NCBI GenBank assembly: GCA_017468215.1
Contig: JAFUJG010000294.1
Span: 1 to 5,769 of the forward strand
Direction: 5' to 3'
Length of the DNA stretch: 5,769 nucleotides
From: Clostridia bacterium
Lineage (GTDB): Bacteria; Bacillota; Clostridia; UMGS1883
The position numbers and the translations under genes were made by a program. Shown here one piece after another: positions 1 to 5,769 of the stretch. The notes beneath the pieces are model-generated. The model saw only the letters and a list, made by a program, of their open reading frames with translations, did no database searches and was not told the DNA's origin. The number at the start of each line of letters is the position of its first letter. Position 1 is the first letter of the stretch.

Positions 1-1631
<1,631 letters not shown>

Positions 1632-1635
1632 TTTA

Positions 1636-2472
1636 TCAATTCTCGCTGCCTGCAACAATCTCGGTAATTTCCTGAGTTATTGCGCTCTGTCTGGAACGGT
1701 TATATTTTAAGGTCAAATCTGCAATCATCTCGTCTGCGTTTTTATTGGCAGACTGCATGGCATTACGGCGGCTTGACAGCTCCGATGCCACAGAGGATGT
1801 AACAGCACCGTAAATAATGCCCGAAATATACTGCGGAATAAGATGGTTAAAAACACTTTCCGCACCGGATTCGTACACCGTAAGAACCCCTGCCTTTTTC
1901 TCCCTTTCCTTATTTGGTGCAAAGGGAAGCAGTCCTTCGGTCTCGGGCACAAAGGTGAGTACGTTCACAAACTTTGTGTAGCTTATATCAACTTTTCCGA
2001 ATTTGCCTTCCTTGTACTCCTTTGCCAAAAGATGGGCAATCTGCATACAGTCGCTTGAGCGCACATTTGCCGCCAAGGCATAATCCTTTGTCAGAATGTT
2101 CACATCACGCTTTGAAAAATATTCAATTACCTTTTTACCCACAGGCAGGATAAAGTCACCGTCTTTAATATTGAGCGAACGGAACAAATTTGCATTATAT
2201 CCCCCTGCCAGGCCTCTGTCACCGGCAATTATAATATGGCAGGCACTCTTTTCGCTATTTTGCTTACAAAAGGGCGAGGAAAAGTCGGTACTGTTTTCCA
2301 TAATTTCCTCTGCCAGCTCTCTTAAGGATTCAAAGTAGGGCTTTATTCGTTCCATGTTTTCCTTGGCACGGCGAAGCTTGCTTGTGGCAACCAATTCCAT
2401 TGCCTTGGTTATCTGCTTTGTGCCTTCAACACTTTTAATTCTGTTTTTAATTATTTTAGTGGACTGAGGCAT
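1636..2472 (-). CDS. atpG: ATP synthase F1 gamma subunit (central rotor shaft)
   Basis: Gamma forms the rotating coiled-coil shaft inside alpha3beta3 and transmits c-ring rotation to the catalytic sites. The protein is 278 residues, near the usual ~285. The N-terminal helix IKNRIKSVEGTKQITKAMELVA (about 8-29) and the C-terminal helix ending LTLKYNRSRQSAITQEITEIVAG (about 253-275) are the conserved shaft helices. GDRGLAGGYN (84-93) is the family's Rossmann-like domain signature. I chose ATG 2472 over the longer GTG at 2481: AGAGGTGA ends five bases before the ATG, whereas the GTG lies inside that Shine-Dalgarno. MPQSTKIIKNRI also aligns with the usual gamma start. The Shine-Dalgarno overlaps the atpA TGA stop, leaving a five-base gap, so the two genes are probably translationally coupled. 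No frameshift or missing segment is visible. Confidence 0.97.
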   Translation of the reverse strand: MPQSTKIIKNRIKSVEGTKQITKAMELVATSKLRRAKENMERIKPYFESLRELAEEIMENSTDFSSPFCKQNSEKSACHIIIAGDRGLAGGYNANLFRSLNIKDGDFILPVGKKVIEYFSKRDVNILTKDYALAANVRSSDCMQIAHLLAKEYKEGKFGKVDISYTKFVNVLTFVPETEGLLPFAPNKEREKKAGVLTVYESGAESVFNHLIPQYISGIIYGAVTSSVASELSSRRNAMQSANKNADEMIADLTLKYNRSRQSAITQEITEIVAGSEN

Positions 2473-2485
2473 TTGCTTCACCTCT
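2473..2485 (-). promoter_or_regulatory. Shine-Dalgarno deciding the atpG start
   Basis: AGAGGTGA at 2485-2478, then AGCAA, then ATG 2472. It includes the TGA stop of atpA, so ribosomes ending atpA finish on the atpG binding site, which favours coupled translation. Confidence 0.75.
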
Positions 2486-4001
2486 GACTTGCGAATTTCG
2501 TTTTAGTATCCTCAATTGCTTCTATAATAAGCTTTTCTGTTTCATCGTCAATATCCTTTGTTGTATTGATTCTCTCAACAAGGGGCATGAAGTTGTTCTG
2601 CACATTTTCATAAAGGAACTGCTCAAAAGCAGAAATTCTTCTCACTTCAATGTCCTTAAGGTAATCGTTTACGCAGGCATAGATTATAATAACCTGCAAT
2701 TCAACCGGTACAGGCTTATTTCTGCCCTGCTTTAAAATTTCCACAATTCTTTCGCCCTGGGCAAGTCTTGCCTTTGTATCGTCGTCAAGGTCGCTTCCGA
2801 ACTGTGCAAAGCTTGCCAGCTCACGGTACTGCGAGTACATGAGCTTAAGCTTACCTGCCACCTTCTTCATTGCCTTAATCTGTGCGCTGCCGCCTACTCT
2901 TGATACGCTGATACCCGGGTTAACAGCGGGCATAATACCTGCATGGAAAAGCTCAGTTTCCAAGAAAATCTGTCCGTCTGTAATACTGATAACGTTTGTG
3001 GGAATGTACGCCGAAACGTCGCCTGCCTGTGTTTCGATAATAGGCAGTGCAGTAAGGCTTCCTCCGCCGTATTCAGGAGCAAGTCTTGCGGCTCTTTCAA
3101 GTAATCTGGAATGAAGATAGAAAACGTCACCGGGGTATGCTTCACGTCCCGGAGGACGGCGGATAAGAAGGCTCATTGCTCTGTATGCAACTGCGTGCTT
3201 TGACAAATCATCGTAAATAATAAGCACGTCCTTGCCTTTTTCCATGAAATGCTCGCCCATACTGCAGCCGGAATAAGGTGCAATATACTGAAGCGGTGCA
3301 CTGTCGGAAGCAGTGGCACTTACTACAATTGTGTAATTCATGGCACCACTTTTTTCCAAGGTTTCAACCACCTGTGCAACCGTAGACTTTTTCTGTCCGA
3401 TTGCAACATAAATACAGATAACATCCTTACCACGCTGGTTAATGATAGTATCTGTTGCAATAACTGTTTTACCTGTCTGTCTGTCGCCTACGATAAGCTC
3501 TCTCTGACCACGGCCAATGGGTATCATGGAGTCAATAGCCTTGATACCTGTCTGCAGCGGTACGGAAACAGACTTTCTTTCAATAATACCTGCCGCCTTC
3601 ATTTCAATGGGGCGGTATACTTCAAATTCGATATCACCCTTACCATCAATAGGCTTGCCCAAAGCATCAACAACTCTGCCGATAAGCTTTTCGCCTACGC
3701 CTACCTCAACAACTCTGCCTGTTCTTTTAACAATGCTGCCTTCTTTAATCTCGGCATCGCTGCCTAAGATACAAAGGCTTACAGTGCCCTCGTCAAGGTT
3801 AAGAGCCATTGCCTTTTCGCCGTTTTCAAACTCAACAAGCTCATTTGCCATGCAGTTAGCAAGACCTGTGGCTGTGGCGATACCGTCGCCAACTTCAATA
3901 ACTCTGCCTGTTTCGGTTTCACGGGTTTTATCTGAATAATTCTTAATCTGTTCTTTTATGATGCTTGCAATTTCATCTGAATTAAGTCGCAAACGTGTCA
4001 T
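2478..4001 (-). CDS. atpA: ATP synthase F1 alpha subunit (non-catalytic nucleotide-binding)
   Basis: Alpha forms the F1 head with beta and supplies part of each catalytic interface. The frame gives 507 residues, typical of the family. Visible parts: N-terminal barrel with [17 protein letters not shown] (31-47), Walker A GDRQTGKT (172-179, Lys178), Walker B VLIIYDDL (259-266), the [20 protein letters not shown] block (281-300), and the arginine finger Arg368 in [11 protein letters not shown], which reaches the neighbouring catalytic site. The start is uncertain. ATG 4001 directly abuts the GGGAG at 4006-4002, leaving no room for normal ribosome placement. TTG 3992, three codons in, lies nine bases after GGGAG and would give [15 protein letters not shown], which matches the usual alpha N-terminus better (504 residues). 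I report the ATG as the outer limit. The gene begins 10 bases after atpH and its stop sits in the atpG Shine-Dalgarno. Confidence 0.98.
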   Translation of the reverse strand: MTRLRLNSDEIASIIKEQIKNYSDKTRETETGRVIEVGDGIATATGLANCMANELVEFENGEKAMALNLDEGTVSLCILGSDAEIKEGSIVKRTGRVVEVGVGEKLIGRVVDALGKPIDGKGDIEFEVYRPIEMKAAGIIERKSVSVPLQTGIKAIDSMIPIGRGQRELIVGDRQTGKTVIATDTIINQRGKDVICIYVAIGQKKSTVAQVVETLEKSGAMNYTIVVSATASDSAPLQYIAPYSGCSMGEHFMEKGKDVLIIYDDLSKHAVAYRAMSLLIRRPPGREAYPGDVFYLHSRLLERAARLAPEYGGGSLTALPIIETQAGDVSAYIPTNVISITDGQIFLETELFHAGIMPAVNPGISVSRVGGSAQIKAMKKVAGKLKLMYSQYRELASFAQFGSDLDDDTKARLAQGERIVEILKQGRNKPVPVELQVIIIYACVNDYLKDIEVRRISAFEQFLYENVQNNFMPLVERINTTKDIDDETEKLIIEAIEDTKTKFASQR

Positions 4002-4011
4002 CTCCCAACGG

Positions 4012-4542
4012 TTAATTTCTTAAAAATCTCTTTATTGACCCAAGAGCACCTGTAACGGAAGCATCTATGTTCGAGTTTTCCGTTTCGATAACAATGCCGC
4101 CCAGGATTGATGCGTCAACTAAAAACGAGGGAATAATCTTTTTGCCCATTGTTTTTTCAATCCTTTCGACAATACTCTTTTTCTTTTCATCGTCAAGCTC
4201 TATTGCCGTAGTAATAGAAGCATGCTCAATGTTATTGTTCTTGAAATATGTCTTCTCATACTCCTTGGCCACATCCTCAAAAATGTAAAAAAGTCTTTTT
4301 TGGGCAAGAAGCTTCATAAAGTTAAGCACAAAAGGGTGCACAAATGCTCCGAAAGCTTCGTCAATAAGCTTTTCTCTCTCCACAGAGGGAATTGAAGCTG
4401 AGGAAACAATTGCGGCATATTCCCCATTTTCAGACAGAATACGCTTTATTTCGCTTAAGCATTCATATACCTCTTTTTCGCAATGTTCTTCACTCGCTAC
4501 ATCATAGAGAGACGAAGAATATAATCCTACTCTCTCATTCAT
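4012..4542 (-). CDS. atpH: ATP synthase F1 delta subunit (stator, OSCP-type)
   Basis: Delta sits on top of the alpha3beta3 head and ties it to the peripheral b stalk so that the stator does not turn with the rotor. The 176-residue length is typical. The N-terminal part ([15 protein letters not shown], 5-19) fits the six-helix bundle that binds alpha. [17 protein letters not shown] (68-84) is the conserved middle segment, and the end [22 protein letters not shown] (146-167) is the family's C-terminal GG-V-----ID-S---L signature. Delta is the least conserved F1 subunit, but these blocks and the position between atpF and atpA make the call secure. I chose ATG 4542: AGGTGG (4553-4548) ends five bases before it. 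The longer frame starts at GTG 4551, which lies inside that Shine-Dalgarno. The chosen start overlaps the end of atpF by eight bases. Confidence 0.95.
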   Translation of the reverse strand: MNERVGLYSSSLYDVASEEHCEKEVYECLSEIKRILSENGEYAAIVSSASIPSVEREKLIDEAFGAFVHPFVLNFMKLLAQKRLFYIFEDVAKEYEKTYFKNNNIEHASITTAIELDDEKKKSIVERIEKTMGKKIIPSFLVDASILGGIVIETENSNIDASVTGALGSIKRFLRN

Positions 4543-5044
4543 CAAAGCCACCTAACCCTTCCAGAGCCTTGTTTATAAGTTCCTCGTGGGTTTTTTCGTC
4601 AATATCCTTTTGGATAATTTTTCTTGCAATATCGCAAGCCATTGCCGATACATCCTCTTTAAGCTCCACAAAAGCACTGCGGCGCTGAGCGTCGATGTTT
4701 TTCTGTGCTCGTTCAATCATTCCCGTAGCCTTTTCCTCGGCTTCCTTTACGATTGCATCGCTTCTGAGGCTTGCACTTGCTACAGCGTCGGAAACAATCC
4801 TTTCGGCATCAGAGTGAGCATTACTGAGAAGCTGTTCATATTCCTCTCTCATTTTATCTGCCTTAGTCTGTGCCTGCTGTGCTTTGGAATAATCGCTTTC
4901 GATTTCCGCACGTCTTGCTTCCAGCATATTATTCATAGGCTTAAAGAAAAACTTTTTTACAAGGAGAAACAAAATCAAAAGGTTAACCCAAGTGAAAATG
5001 AGAGTCCATATATCCAATGTGACAAATGATAAATACTGTTCCAT
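4535..5044 (-). CDS. atpF: ATP synthase Fo b subunit (peripheral stalk)
   Basis: The b subunit is a membrane-anchored dimeric stalk linking the a subunit to delta. It is 169 residues from the chosen start, normal for bacterial b. One N-terminal membrane helix is visible (about residues 8-29, ending NLLILFLLVKKFFFKP), followed by a long charged, Ala-rich helix (about 40-140) with almost no Pro or Gly, as expected for the right-handed coiled-coil stalk. The C-terminal AMACDIARKIIQKDID segment resembles the delta-binding end of the family. The start is ATG 5044: a strong AAGGAGG (5057-5051) lies six bases upstream. The open frame extends to TTG 5074, but that extension runs through this Shine-Dalgarno and the end of atpE, so I reject it. 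The gap to atpE is 19 bases, and the 3' end overlaps atpH. Confidence 0.96.
   Translation of the reverse strand: MEQYLSFVTLDIWTLIFTWVNLLILFLLVKKFFFKPMNNMLEARRAEIESDYSKAQQAQTKADKMREEYEQLLSNAHSDAERIVSDAVASASLRSDAIVKEAEEKATGMIERAQKNIDAQRRSAFVELKEDVSAMACDIARKIIQKDIDEKTHEELINKALEGLGGFDE
4543..4553 (-). promoter_or_regulatory. Shine-Dalgarno deciding the atpH start
   Basis: AGGTGG at 4553-4548, then CTTTG, then ATG 4542. It lies inside the end of atpF. It contains the GTG at 4551 that opens the longest frame, so that GTG is unlikely to be the start. Confidence 0.75.
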
Positions 5045-5057
5045 GGATATCCTCCTT
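5045..5057 (-). promoter_or_regulatory. Strong Shine-Dalgarno deciding the atpF start
   Basis: AAGGAGG at 5057-5051 is followed by ATATCC and the ATG at 5044. It is the closest match to the anti-16S consensus in the window and rules out the upstream TTG at 5074 as the start. Confidence 0.85.
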
Positions 5058-5063
5058 ATAAAA

Positions 5064-5477
<414 letters not shown>

Positions 5478-5489
5478 TTTAGCCCAAAT

Positions 5490-5769
5490 TTACTCTCCTG
5501 CACTTGACACATTTACCATTGTAAGCATGGATATAATATACGCCTGCAAGAAGCCTGTGAACAGGTCAAAATAAATTGACAAAACCGCAGGAAGACCTGC
5601 CTGAAGAATAGGAATATTAGCAATAAATTCAATGGGAATCCAACCTAAAATAAGGTTTGATGCGCTTGCCAGAGCCGCATAAATCATGCCTGTTATTACA
5701 ATACCTGCCGCAATGTTACCAAAATGACGGAAAGCCATTGATACAGGGTTTGCAATTTCACTTATAATA
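5490..5769 (-). CDS. atpB: ATP synthase Fo a subunit, C-terminal part (truncated by window edge)
   Basis: Only the last 92 or so codons are in the window. The reading frame is open through 5769, so Met at 5738 is internal and not the start. The a subunit is the membrane stator that forms the ion half-channels against the c-ring. The visible part starts IISEIANPVSMAFRHFGN. The Arg in FRHFGN (codon 5729-5727) corresponds to the essential stator Arg (E. coli Arg210). Two hydrophobic stretches follow, and the last helix is FDLFTGFLQAYIISMLTMV with the conserved Gln in LQAYI. The protein ends VSSAGE. Both the family blocks and the place before atpE support the call. The TAA stop is followed by a 150-base spacer, the longest gap in this part of the operon. 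Confidence 0.96.
   Translation of the reverse strand, partial: IISEIANPVSMAFRHFGNIAAGIVITGMIYAALASASNLILGWIPIEFIANIPILQAGLPAVLSIYFDLFTGFLQAYIISMLTMVNVSSAGE

Noticed and set aside
3249..3767. 172-codon plus-strand open frame opposite atpA.
   Set aside because: It is a shadow of the highly conserved atpA coding strand: Cys- and Asn-rich low-complexity composition, no family resemblance and no ribosome binding site noticed.
4586..5029. 147-codon plus-strand open frame opposite atpF.
   Set aside because: It is antisense to a clear b-subunit gene, and its hydrophobic, Cys/Phe-rich composition is what the complement of a charged coiled-coil gene gives.

Overview
The window holds most of one F1Fo-ATP synthase operon, all on the minus strand. 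In transcription order (right to left) it reads atpB (a, 5' end cut off by the window), atpE (c), atpF (b), atpH (delta), atpA (alpha), atpG (gamma), atpD (beta) and atpC (epsilon, 3' end cut off). This is the standard bacterial order B-E-F-H-A-G-D-C. I see no extra gene, no mobile element, no tRNA or rRNA, no CRISPR array and no credible plus-strand gene.

The protein sequences suggest an anaerobic, moderately low-GC Firmicute, probably of the Clostridia. This is inference from the general look of the proteins (for example the a-subunit box PVSMAFRHFGN and the alpha N-terminus). The c subunit closely resembles those of the Na+-translocating ATP synthases of Ilyobacter and Propionigenium. It carries the full set of Na+-ligand residues (Gln32, Val63, Glu65, Ser66, Thr67, Tyr70) at the same numbering. 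The enzyme is therefore probably coupled to Na+ rather than, or as well as, H+.

Layout, right to left: atpB C-terminal part (5769-5490); a 150-base AT-rich spacer with a long imperfect hairpin and a U-tract (5489-5340); atpE (5339-5064); then a tightly packed block of atpF, atpH, atpA, atpG, atpD and atpC with gaps of 5 to 19 bases or short overlaps. The Fo genes (a, c, b) encode the membrane ion channel, the rotor ring and the stator stalk. Delta joins the stator to the alpha3beta3 head, gamma and epsilon form the central stalk, and beta carries the catalytic sites.

The longest open reading frames of four genes begin too early or doubtfully. Shine-Dalgarno placement moves atpF, atpH and atpG to internal ATG codons, and raises a TTG alternative for atpA. 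The points worth a second look are the Na+ signature, the atpB-atpE spacer structure and a Phe at the beta adenine-stacking position. Otherwise this is an ordinary housekeeping locus, and I found no undescribed system.
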